Translations under genes and position numbers: made by a program
Assembly: GCA_023140905.1 (NCBI GenBank)
Contig: JAGLKS010000256.1
Span: 1 to 5,413 of the forward strand
Direction: 5' to 3'
Source: Alphaproteobacteria bacterium
GTDB taxonomy: Bacteria; Pseudomonadota; Alphaproteobacteria; Micavibrionales; Micavibrionaceae
Length of the DNA: 5,413 nucleotides
Shown: one piece after another, positions 1 through 5,413 of the stretch
Position numbering within the stretch: the first letter of the stretch is position 1
Layout: the number at the start of each line of letters is the position of its first letter
The notes under the pieces: model-generated
What the model saw: only the letters and a program-made list of their open reading frames with translations
What the model was told of the DNA's origin: nothing
Database searches by the model: none

Positions 1-2037
1 CAAGTGAATAACATCGTACCATTGGACATATCATTCCGTTCAACTGAAAGCATATTGAGGGTGGTTGATCGTGTGTTCGATAATGACATATCGCGGGAGG
101 CGTTGGGGGAAGAGAATATCCGTCACCGTGTCTTTAGAAACGGGCAGGAAGGCGTAGTTGAGCTATGGCCCATATTTGAAACACCAAAAGCAGAAAAAGG
201 TGATCTGTGGCTACCAGCGGTTCAGGTGCAGACGCAAAGTTCAGCCGCGGAAAATCTAGCGCGGTTCATTGCCCAAAAAATTCAAAACTGGTTGTCTCGT
301 AAAGAAATTCTACCTAGCCATGACCGTGCAATTGAACCTCGCGATATCATGATACTTGTAAGGTCGCGCGGAGGGGTTGTAGAGCACCTGATACGCGCCT
401 TGAAAGTGCAAGGGGTTCCGGTTAGTGGTGCAGACCGTATGGTGGTAAGTGAGCAATTAGCGGTACAAGATATGATCGCATTAGCACGGTTCTGTTTGCT
501 ACCGGAGGATGATTTAACTCTGGCAGAGGTTCTGAAATCACCCTTTATCGGGATGGATGAAGAGACTCTTTTTGCCTTATCTTATAATCGGAAAACGTCT
601 TTGTGGAGTGAGCTATGCAATCCTGATTGGGGAAGACTGGACAAGTTGAAAGATGAAACCCCAATCCCTGATATGGAAAAAATAAGAGAAGTACAGCTCT
701 ATTTATCTCGTATGACCGGACGTGCCCGTACGTTAAATAGCTATGAATTTTTCTCTATTATATTGAATGAAAAATGTCCGGCTGATTCATATTCTGGGTT
801 TCGTGCAATCTGTAAAAGACTAGGTGAAGAGGTATTTGATCCCATTGATGAGCTAATGAATATTGCCCTTAAGTTTACATATAACAACGCCGATCATTTA
901 CAGAAATTCTTGGAAGAACAAGAGCGCACACGTACAGAGATAAAAAGGGAGATGGAAGGAGCTGAAAACAAGGTCCGTATTATGACAATCCACGGGTCAA
1001 AAGGATTGCAAGCACCCATCGTTATTTTGCCGGATACAATGAAAAAAATGCAACATCAAAATCGTGACAATATGCTTTGGCCTGCAAAAACCGGTTTGGA
1101 AATTCCTCTTTATGCACCCAAAGTTAATATGATGCCGCAAGCATATCAGACGTACAAAAATGAAAGGCTGACAGAAGAAGAGCGGGAATTGCAACGGCTT
1201 TTCTATGTGGCTATGACCAGAGCAGCTGACAGATTATATGTAGCGGGTTATGCAGGAACGGCTAAACAAGCAGAAGGTGGATGGTATGAGCAAATCAAGA
1301 ATGCGATGGAAAATGATGAAACGGTGCAACAAATAAATATAAAAGAGGGGAATGTGCTGCGTATTGATAATCCGCAAATCGCTGATCCTGATAAAAATCA
1401 GAAACAAACGCTGCAAAAAGAGACAATACAGGACATTGCTTCATGGATTTATGCGATGCCAAAAGACGAGCCATCACCGCCAAAAGTACTTACCCCTTCG
1501 CGCCCATCACAAGAGGATGAACAGCAGGACCGAAGTTTATCTCCATTGGAGACGCAAAAGAATAAGAGGTTTTTGCGAGGAAACATAACGCACAAATTAT
1601 TAGAATTCTTGCCTGATTTCCATCAAGATAAGCATAAAGAGATGGCAACGCGTTTTGTAGAAAAGAACGCGCATGATTTATCGCAGAAAGTTTGTGCCAA
1701 TATTGTTGATGAAGTTTGTGCAATATTAAACCATCCTGATTATAAGGATTTCTTTCAGCAGGGATCTTTTGCAGAAATCCCTATTACTGCACTTATGCCG
1801 GATAACAAGATTATTAGCGGTCAGATAGATAGGTTAGTTGTTGGTGAGAAGGATATCTGGATTGTTGATTATAAAACGAATCGCCCGCCGCCACGAGAAG
1901 TTGAGAACGTTCCTAAAATTTATCGGGATCAGTTAAAGGCTTATCGGGACGCCATGCAAAAAATTTATCCTGAACATAAAATTCATTGTGCACTTTTATG
2001 GACGGATGGGCCGCAGCTCATGAAACTTGATTTGTAA
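1..2037 (+). CDS. addA: Double-strand break repair helicase-nuclease AddA, C-terminal part (5' end outside window)
   Basis: AddA is the subunit of the AddAB (RecBCD-like) complex that unwinds and resects DNA ends to load RecA. The reading frame is open from base 1, so the GTG at 4 is an internal codon. Counting base 1 as codon 1, the fragment has 678 residues. It begins just before UvrD-type helicase motif IV (SFRST, 11-15), then TIHGSKGL (329-336) and VAMTRAADR (403-411). A charged linker follows, then a RecB-family nuclease domain: His531 in THKLLE, Asp610 in GQIDR, Asp623-Tyr-Lys625 in the DYKT motif, and Gln644/Tyr648. All the catalytic residues expected of that fold are present. Alphaproteobacterial AddA is usually about 1,150 residues, so roughly the first 40% (Walker A and motifs I-III) should lie upstream, probably after addB. 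The C-terminus is intact and the gene converges with trxA. RecB-type or UvrD helicases share some motifs, but the combination and the neighbouring trxA favour AddA. Confidence 0.93.
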   Translation, partial: QVNNIVPLDISFRSTESILRVVDRVFDNDISREALGEENIRHRVFRNGQEGVVELWPIFETPKAEKGDLWLPAVQVQTQSSAAENLARFIAQKIQNWLSRKEILPSHDRAIEPRDIMILVRSRGGVVEHLIRALKVQGVPVSGADRMVVSEQLAVQDMIALARFCLLPEDDLTLAEVLKSPFIGMDEETLFALSYNRKTSLWSELCNPDWGRLDKLKDETPIPDMEKIREVQLYLSRMTGRARTLNSYEFFSIILNEKCPADSYSGFRAICKRLGEEVFDPIDELMNIALKFTYNNADHLQKFLEEQERTRTEIKREMEGAENKVRIMTIHGSKGLQAPIVILPDTMKKMQHQNRDNMLWPAKTGLEIPLYAPKVNMMPQAYQTYKNERLTEEERELQRLFYVAMTRAADRLYVAGYAGTAKQAEGGWYEQIKNAMENDETVQQINIKEGNVLRIDNPQIADPDKNQKQTLQKETIQDIASWIYAMPKDEPSPPKVLTPSRPSQEDEQQDRSLSPLETQKNKRFLRGNITHKLLEFLPDFHQDKHKEMATRFVEKNAHDLSQKVCANIVDEVCAILNHPDYKDFFQQGSFAEIPITALMPDNKIISGQIDRLVVGEKDIWIVDYKTNRPPPREVENVPKIYRDQLKAYRDAMQKIYPEHKIHCALLWTDGPQLMKLDL

Positions 2038-2072
2038 ATAATGATCGTACGAGCACAAAGGAACTTTTGCAC

Positions 2073-2112
2073 AAAAACAAAAAACCACCGGGAATAATAT
2101 CCAATGATTTTT
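2073..2112 (-). terminator. Intrinsic terminator of trxA
   Basis: On the minus strand, 31 bases after the trxA stop, the transcript can fold AAAAAUCAUUGG (2112-2101) against CCGGUGGUUUUU (2091-2080) around a 9-base loop. It then runs into a U-rich tract (U6-G-U5, 2084-2073). Three of the stem pairs are G-U wobbles. On the plus strand these become C/A mismatches, so the element should stop trxA transcripts and not those coming from addA. It was folded by eye and no free energy was calculated. Confidence 0.6.
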
Positions 2113-2143
2113 ATGATTCTTAATATTGTGTGGGAGAGATATT

Positions 2144-2464
2144 TTATAAGTTACCTTCAACCCATTCTGTAAGCTGTGTTTTTGGCAAACTGCCAACACG
2201 TGTGTCTACAACGTTACCGTCTTTAAAAAGCATTAATGTGGGAATGCCGCGTAAGCCGTATTTGCCCGGAGTCTGAGTGGCCTCATCAATATTAACTTTG
2301 ACGATTTTAACTTTATCTGCCATTTCGCCTGCTATTTCTTCTACAACAGGCATTAACGCACGACACGGACCACACCATTCTGCCCAGAAGTCAACCAATA
2401 CCGGGCCATCGGCATTAACGACTTCTTCTTCAAAGTTTGAATCATTTACTGCTTGAATAGACAT
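2144..2464 (-). CDS. trxA: Thioredoxin TrxA
   Basis: This is a cytoplasmic thiol-disulfide reductant that passes electrons from thioredoxin reductase to targets such as ribonucleotide reductase and methionine sulfoxide reductase. The 106-residue product has the usual thioredoxin length. It shows the active site WCGPC (30-34) preceded by VLVDFWAE, the VNIDE strand (58-61 region), the cis-proline in GIPT (Pro75), and the FKDG turn (80-83). There is no signal peptide. An AAAGGA ribosome site (2476-2471) lies 6 bases before the ATG and supports the start. It faces addA across a 106-base gap that holds its terminator, and it has its own likely promoter at 2538-2509, so it need not depend on panD read-through. 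In the alphaproteobacteria I recall, trxA follows addA in the same direction; here it is reversed. Confidence 0.97.
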   Translation of the reverse strand: MSIQAVNDSNFEEEVVNADGPVLVDFWAEWCGPCRALMPVVEEIAGEMADKVKIVKVNIDEATQTPGKYGLRGIPTLMLFKDGNVVDTRVGSLPKTQLTEWVEGNL

Positions 2465-2508
2465 GAACTTTCCTTTTCTGATACCAATGCAACAATTTAC
2501 TATTTTTC

Positions 2509-2538
2509 ACTATGGGGATTGTCGGCTGTATGAGTCAA
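2509..2538 (-). promoter_or_regulatory. Probable sigma-70 type promoter of trxA
   Basis: Read on the minus strand, TTGACT (2538-2533, five of six bases of TTGACA and preceded by C as in alphaproteobacterial CTTGAC boxes) is followed after 18 bases by CATAGT (2514-2509, four of six bases of TATAAT). Transcription would start near 2502 and give a leader of about 38 bases that includes the AAAGGA ribosome site. The -10 box is weak, so this is a candidate only. Confidence 0.45.
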
Positions 2539-2601
2539 GCGGTTTTGCCCTTTAAAGATTTACGTATACAACTAATCAATTTCCATCAGCATTCTTATTC
2601 A

Positions 2602-2615
2602 ATCTATCTATCTAT
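2602..2615. repeat. Short ATCT tandem repeat
   Basis: Three and a half perfect ATCT units (GATA on the other strand) lie directly after the panD stop codon. The tract is outside any gene. It is too short to call phase-variable, and no function is evident. The rest of the trxA-panD spacer shows only the trxA promoter candidate. Confidence 0.6.
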
Positions 2616-2617
2616 TG

Positions 2618-2980
2618 TCATACAGATATATGTTGTTTGACTTTATTTTCCGAATCAAGAAGAAGAATCGCCGGTTTATATGTTTCTACTTCTTTTGCAT
2701 CTAATTGCGTATAAGCGCAGATAATAACAAGATCTCCTTCATTAACCAAATGAGCCGCAGCACCATTAATGCATATTTCACCACTTCCGCGTTTTCCATC
2801 AATAACATATGTTGTTAGGCGATTGCCGTTCGTGATATCTAAAACATCGACTTGTTCGAACGTAAGCAAGCCCGCCTTATCCATTAAATCTTTGTCAATT
2901 GTGATAGAGCCTTCGTAATGCAAATCTGCTTGTGTCACAGTTGCACGATGAAGCTTGCATTTGAGCATGTTTAAAATCAT
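2618..2980 (-). CDS. panD: Aspartate 1-decarboxylase proenzyme PanD
   Basis: PanD decarboxylates L-aspartate to beta-alanine, which is joined to pantoate to make pantothenate and then CoA. It is a cytoplasmic tetramer that uses a pyruvoyl group instead of pyridoxal phosphate. The 120-residue product aligns through the whole family core: [17 protein letters not shown] (9-25) carries the self-cleavage site Gly24-Ser25, where Ser25 becomes the pyruvoyl group. Tyr22, Arg54, Thr57 and Tyr58 match known active-site positions, and [12 protein letters not shown] (71-82 region) is the usual conserved block. AGGAAG (2993-2988) lies 7 bases before the ATG and fixes the start. The length is slightly below the 126 residues of the E. 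coli enzyme, with a shorter C-terminal tail. It is divergent from hinT and no terminator is obvious after it, so some transcripts may run into trxA. Confidence 0.96.
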   Translation of the reverse strand: MILNMLKCKLHRATVTQADLHYEGSITIDKDLMDKAGLLTFEQVDVLDITNGNRLTTYVIDGKRGSGEICINGAAAHLVNEGDLVIICAYTQLDAKEVETYKPAILLLDSENKVKQHISV

Positions 2981-2997
2981 AGCTTTACTTCCTATAA

Positions 2998-3033
2998 TGT
3001 TCAGTATGTAATTTGTCTTGAACTATTGTTCAG
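2998..3033. promoter_or_regulatory. GAAC/GTTC dyad with a third half-site, possible operator
   Basis: In the panD/hinT divergent spacer, bases 3019-3032 form a perfect dyad with 5-base arms and a 4-base centre (TGAAC-TATT-GTTCA). A second TGTTCAG copy lies at 2998-3004, repeating the TGTTCAG at 3027-3033 exactly 29 bases away. The core GAAC-N4-GTTC equals the LexA box of Gram-positive bacteria, whereas the usual alphaproteobacterial LexA box is GTTC-N7-GTTC, so the bound protein is not known. The dyad lies 39-52 bases upstream of the panD ATG. No clear -35/-10 pair for panD was found around it. Confidence 0.35.
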
Positions 3034-3124
3034 ATTAGGGCTGCGTTATTAAAAGCCTTACATATTATGTCAGACATGTTTTGACACTAATCGAGAAAAA
3101 TTCATAAATCAAAAGGAAATTATT

Positions 3125-3487
3125 ATGGACGGTTACGATGAAGATAATATTTTCGCCAAAATTCTAAGGGGTGAAATTCCATGTGATAGAGTCTATGAGG
3201 ATGAATACGTGCTTGCTTTTAATGATATTGCACCTAAAGCACCTGTTCATATTTTGGTTATTCCAAAAGGTCCATATGTTTCGATAGATGATTTTGGGGC
3301 AAATGCCAGCCCGGAAGAAAGCAAAGCTCTTTTTGCTGCGGTTTCCAAGATTGCTAATGAGAAAGGAATCGCTCAGGCGGGGTTTCGCTCTATTACAAAT
3401 ACAGGAGATAATGGCGGGCAAGAAATCGCGCACTTTCATATGCATATTATCGGTGGTGCTCCAGTTGGCCCAATGGTGGCAGAGTAA
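3125..3487 (+). CDS. hinT: Histidine triad (HIT) nucleotide-binding protein, HinT type
   Basis: HinT-type proteins are small cytoplasmic dimers that hydrolyse nucleoside phosphoramidates and aminoacyl-adenylates; their main physiological role is unsettled. The 120-residue protein covers the whole fold: FAKILRGEIPC (10-20), VYEDEYVLAFNDIAPKAPVHILVIPK (23-48), and the near-invariant block NTGDNGGQEIAHFHMHIIGG (92-111). The triad is His103-x-His105-x-His107, with the nucleophile expected to be the middle His105. His42 in VHILVIPK and Asn92 also match conserved positions. The AAGGA site (3113-3117) lies 7 bases before the ATG, so the start is secure. It stands alone between the divergent panD and a convergent unknown gene 37 bases downstream, and no clear terminator is visible. 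Confidence is high for the family and slightly lower for the exact symbol. Confidence 0.94.
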   Translation: MDGYDEDNIFAKILRGEIPCDRVYEDEYVLAFNDIAPKAPVHILVIPKGPYVSIDDFGANASPEESKALFAAVSKIANEKGIAQAGFRSITNTGDNGGQEIAHFHMHIIGGAPVGPMVAE

Positions 3488-3524
3488 TTTCTCCGCGAAA
3501 AACTACTATATCCATGCAAAACTA

Positions 3525-4154
3525 TTAGTTATGTGCGGCTGCATTTGTTGGGAATTGTAGGATGTTATCTCCATAAACGCTGAACTGATACCGATTAGCA
3601 TCAATTGAATGAACGGGGGAGGCGTTAATAGAAACGCGTTCCTCAAGTTTTTCTTTTGCTGCAGCTTCATGCATAGAAATAACTTCATCAATAATCACAA
3701 GCTGGCTTTGTAGCTGTGCATCGAGGATCTCAATAATATGAGTAACTGCGGGGGCTGTGATTTCGTAGGATAGTTTGCAAAGAGAAAGAAGATCCAAAAA
3801 GCCTTCTAAATCTTCTGCAATCTCATCAAGCATATCAATTTGTGTGTTACTCCATAATTCGGGATTATCTTGTGCTAGATCATCGCGGGCAGAGTAACGT
3901 TCAATCAAACGCTCACATTCCATATGAAAGAAAGCCATGTCAGAGGGGCTAACATTACCAAGAGCTGCTATTTCTTTCATGACAAAGGCAGCACATAAAA
4001 GAGCCTCTTCAGTAGAAAAGTCACAAAGCATATCATGCATAGCGTAAGTTTCTTCATCATTTGGCATTTTATCATCGCTCAGCAAATCGCGTGCGATCAA
4101 AGGTATTTGCAATCGGTTCTTTAATAAAGCCAGTTGTTGATTACTCTGTGACAT
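3525..4154 (-). CDS. Uncharacterised helical protein, 209 residues
   Basis: I do not recognise this protein. The start is supported by GGAG (4165-4162) placed 7 bases before the ATG, and the frame is open for 209 codons. The sequence is acidic and looks largely helical: likely helices at about 47-66, 71-88, 104-127 and a long one at 133-174. The tail (175-209) is more strand-like, with NRYQFSVYGDNILQF. There is no signal peptide, convincing membrane segment, Walker motif or zinc-binding cluster; the four cysteines (44, 54, 80, 126) are scattered. It could be a cytoplasmic regulatory or structural protein, but nothing in the sequence decides this. It converges with hinT and is divergent from the kinase-comM pair, with a patterned spacer upstream. 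The good ribosome site, the stop 37 bases from hinT and the lack of any competing gene make it a real gene. Confidence 0.8.
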   Translation of the reverse strand: MSQSNQQLALLKNRLQIPLIARDLLSDDKMPNDEETYAMHDMLCDFSTEEALLCAAFVMKEIAALGNVSPSDMAFFHMECERLIERYSARDDLAQDNPELWSNTQIDMLDEIAEDLEGFLDLLSLCKLSYEITAPAVTHIIEILDAQLQSQLVIIDEVISMHEAAAKEKLEERVSINASPVHSIDANRYQFSVYGDNILQFPTNAAAHN

Positions 4155-4180
4155 TGTTTTTCTCCATTAACATCGATTAT

Positions 4181-4211
4181 CATTCTTTGAACGAGAATCG
4201 GTATAAGAATG
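4181..4211. promoter_or_regulatory. Inverted repeat upstream of the unknown gene
   Basis: CATTCTT (4181-4187) and AAGAATG (4205-4211) are exact 7-base inverted copies around a 17-base centre. Just inside or overlapping them are GAAC (4189-4192) and GTTC (4211-4214). The dyad lies 27-57 bases upstream of the ATG of the unknown minus-strand gene, where an operator would be expected. The 17-base centre makes a protein-binding dyad more likely than a terminator, and there is no T-run after either arm. No regulator gene is present in the window to pair with it. Confidence 0.3.
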
Positions 4212-4244
4212 TTCGTCCGTTATCTATTCTCTTTAATGGGTAAA

Positions 4245-4275
4245 GTTAAAGAAAGAGTTAACAAAGCCGTTAAAG
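4245..4275. repeat. Three GTTAA units on an exact 12-base period
   Basis: GTTAAAG (4245), GTTAAC (4257) and GTTAAAG (4269) start exactly 12 bases apart, and GGTAAAG lies just before at 4240. The TTAA cores are separated by 8 bases. The alphaproteobacterial cell-cycle regulator CtrA binds TTAA-N7-TTAA, so the array resembles but does not match that site. It sits between the divergent unknown gene and the kinase-like gene, upstream of the latter's candidate promoter. Confidence 0.4.
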
Positions 4276-4287
4276 TTTCGATTTTCT

Positions 4288-4316
4288 TTTACAATGGGCT
4301 ATGTCATAAGTATGAA
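4288..4316 (+). promoter_or_regulatory. Candidate promoter of the kinase-comM pair
   Basis: TTTACA (4288-4293, five of six bases of TTGACA) is followed after 17 bases by TATGAA (4311-4316, four of six bases of TATAAT). Transcription would begin near 4323. That is downstream of the ATG at 4316, so it fits translation from 4367 with a leader of about 44 bases. Boxes this weak occur by chance in AT-rich spacers. Confidence 0.35.
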
Positions 4317-4366
4317 TGATTGTCATATGTGGGGTGATTACGCAAGAGTTGAAGGGGCTGCCGATA

Positions 4367-4960
4367 ATGCCACCGGTAATAATGAAAAATGTTGTTGTTT
4401 ATATGATGGGGTTTTACGGCTCCGGTAAATACACGATTGCGCAGGAAATTTGCGCCGGAGCTGATAATTTCAAGCTTGTAGATAATCACTTAATCAATAA
4501 TCCTGTTTTTAGTCTCATTAATCAAGACGGAATAACCCCGTTTTCGGAAAGCGTATGGGATAACGTCAAGAAAATACGGCGTGTCGTAATGGATACGCTG
4601 ATTCATATTTCTTCTAAAGATTATAATTTTGTTCTTACGAATGCCTTGAAAGATGGGAATGCTGAAGATCAGGCTTTCTATGATGAAACATATGCAATGG
4701 CTCAGGCCAGAAAGGCGATATTCATTCCTGTGCGTATTTTTTGCAGTATTGAGGAAATGCAGCGCCGTATCGTTAGCCCAAACAGAGCGCAGCGTTTCAA
4801 GATAACAGATATTAATTCTCCGCGTCTGTGTCACGAAACGGAAGAAGTTCTAAAAGTTAGACATGATAATCTCTTAAATCTGGATGTAAGTGCGGTTTCT
4901 GCACAGCAAGCGGCTGCTGAAATTTTGCAACATGCAAAACATATATACGGAGAAAGCTAG
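4367..4960 (+). CDS. Small P-loop NTPase, kinase-like (GSGKYT family)
   Basis: This is a 197-residue soluble protein with the build of a small nucleotide or metabolite kinase; its substrate is unknown. After strand VVVYMM it has a P-loop GFYGSGKYT (15-23), in which Tyr22 replaces the usual Ser/Thr after the lysine. Next come VDNHLINNPVF (38-48), a strand FVLTNAL (88-94), FIPVRIFCS (119-127), and a basic lid-like stretch RRIVSPNRAQRFKITD (133-148). I recall DNHL..NP.F and SP.R...K.TD as shared features of proteins usually named only AAA-family or ATP-binding protein. The start at 4367 is chosen because AAGGGG (4352-4357) lies 9 bases before it and the fold begins soon after. The frame is open to an ATG at 4316 with no ribosome site, and an ATG at 4382 is also possible. 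The stop TAG shares its last base with the GTG of comM, which suggests coupled translation. It could instead be a nucleic-acid end kinase. Confidence 0.8.
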   Translation: MPPVIMKNVVVYMMGFYGSGKYTIAQEICAGADNFKLVDNHLINNPVFSLINQDGITPFSESVWDNVKKIRRVVMDTLIHISSKDYNFVLTNALKDGNAEDQAFYDETYAMAQARKAIFIPVRIFCSIEEMQRRIVSPNRAQRFKITDINSPRLCHETEEVLKVRHDNLLNLDVSAVSAQQAAAEILQHAKHIYGES

Positions 4961-5413
4961 TGGTTGCACGCATCAACACCGTGGCTTTTCAGGGCATAGA
5001 GGTGAAACCTGTAGATGTGCAAGTGCAGCTTTCTAACGGTCTTCCGGCATTTAACATTGTCGGATTGCCGGATAAGGCTGTGGCAGAGAGTAAAGAGCGC
5101 GTACGTGCTGCATTACATACGCTGGGTTTGTCTTTGCCACCGAAACGATTGACAGTGAATATGGCTCCGGCGGATTTATCCAAGGAAGGGAGCCACTATG
5201 ATTTACCCATAGCTTTGGGTGTTTTGGGGGCAATGGGGGTGCTTCCAAAGGAAGAGCTGGAAGAATATATTGTGCTTGGGGAGTTGTCTTTAGATGCCGG
5301 AATACGTTCAGTTTCCGGTGTTTTGCCAGCCGCAATGCATGCCGTAGAAACACAACATAATCTGATATGTCCCAAGGAATGCGGGGAAGAGGCAGCTTGG
5401 GCCGGACAAGTGC
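4960..5413 (+). CDS. comM: ComM/YifB-family AAA+ (Mg chelatase-like) protein, N-terminal part
   Basis: ComM is a hexameric AAA+ helicase that promotes branch migration during integration of transforming DNA; YifB is the common name in species not known to be transformable. The frame is open from GTG at 4960 to the window edge (151 codons). It shows the family's N-terminal Lon-protease-like domain: ARINTVAFQGIEVKPVDVQV (3-22), then SNGLPAFNIVGLPDKAVAESKERVRAAL (25-52), LTVNMAPADLSKEGSHYDLPIALG (65-88) and LGELSLDAGIRSVSGVLP (106-123). The Walker A and B motifs lie beyond the edge, as full-length members have about 500 residues. GGAG (4949-4952) sits 7 bases before the GTG and supports this start. 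The gene overlaps the preceding stop by one base (TAGTG), so it is probably co-transcribed and translationally coupled with the kinase-like gene. Because it is cut off, an intact 3' end cannot be confirmed. Confidence 0.93.
   Translation, partial: MVARINTVAFQGIEVKPVDVQVQLSNGLPAFNIVGLPDKAVAESKERVRAALHTLGLSLPPKRLTVNMAPADLSKEGSHYDLPIALGVLGAMGVLPKEELEEYIVLGELSLDAGIRSVSGVLPAAMHAVETQHNLICPKECGEEAAWAGQV

Noticed and set aside
4..6. GTG at base 4 as the start of the addA frame
   Set aside because: The frame is open to the window edge and the sequence begins in mid-helicase, so the true start must lie upstream.
3068..3086. TGTCA/TGACA inverted repeat before hinT
   Set aside because: The arms are only 5 bases with a 9-base centre, a level common in AT-rich spacers, and there is no T-run to suggest a terminator.
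3081..3108. Perfect TTGACA (3081-3086) with CATAAA (3103-3108) 16 bases later, as a hinT promoter
   Set aside because: Transcription would begin at about 3114-3116, inside the AAGGA ribosome site at 3113-3117, and would leave a leader too short to use it. The -10 box is also poor.
3488..3524. Shared terminator between hinT and the unknown gene
   Set aside because: Only 4-5 base arms (for example AACTA at 3501-3505 with TAGTT at 3526-3530) without a T-tract were found, which is not enough to call.
3288..3560. Open frame of 90 codons on the plus strand across hinT and its 3' flank
   Set aside because: It overlaps hinT in another frame, has no ribosome site or recognisable motif, and hinT is strongly supported.
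4316..4366. N-terminal extension of the kinase-like protein from ATG 4316
   Set aside because: There is no ribosome site before 4316, the added 17 residues do not resemble the fold, and a candidate -10 box overlaps this ATG. ATG 4367 has AAGGGG at good spacing.
5051..5353. Open frame of 100 codons on the minus strand inside comM
   Set aside because: It lies antisense to a well-conserved ComM domain and its translation has no family features; it is a shadow of the comM codons.

Overview
The window looks like ordinary chromosome from an AT-leaning alphaproteobacterium. The best clue is the AddA fragment: its SFRST, TIHGSKGL and VAMTRAADR helicase motifs and its C-terminal RecB-type nuclease look alphaproteobacterial, and it sits next to trxA, a neighbourhood I recall from that class. 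The AT-rich composition argues against the high-GC members, but I cannot name a genus. I see no insertion sequence, phage gene, CRISPR array, tRNA or rRNA.

Layout from left to right. Bases 1-2037 (+) hold the C-terminal part of addA, a double-strand-break repair helicase/nuclease whose start lies outside the window. Facing it, trxA (thioredoxin, 2144-2464, -) has its own likely promoter and a one-directional terminator in the convergent gap. Upstream on the same strand is panD (aspartate 1-decarboxylase proenzyme, 2618-2980, -). A 144-base divergent spacer with GAAC/GTTC dyad half-sites separates panD from a HinT-type histidine-triad protein (3125-3487, +). This gene converges, across 37 bases, with an unrecognised helical 209-residue protein (3525-4154, -). 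A 212-base divergent spacer with an inverted repeat, three GTTAA units on a 12-base period and a plausible promoter leads to a small P-loop kinase-like protein (about 4367-4960, +). The stop codon of that gene shares one base with the GTG start of a ComM/YifB-family AAA+ gene (4960 to the right edge, +).

The genes fall into separate housekeeping roles: recombination repair (addA), thiol redox (trxA), beta-alanine supply for pantothenate and CoA (panD), nucleotide hydrolysis (hinT) and DNA-branch processing during recombination or transformation (comM). Only the kinase-comM pair looks translationally coupled. The parts with most room for something new are the unknown gene at 3525-4154, the GSGKYT kinase-like protein coupled to comM, and the two divergent regulatory spacers. 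I found no convincing new multi-gene system.
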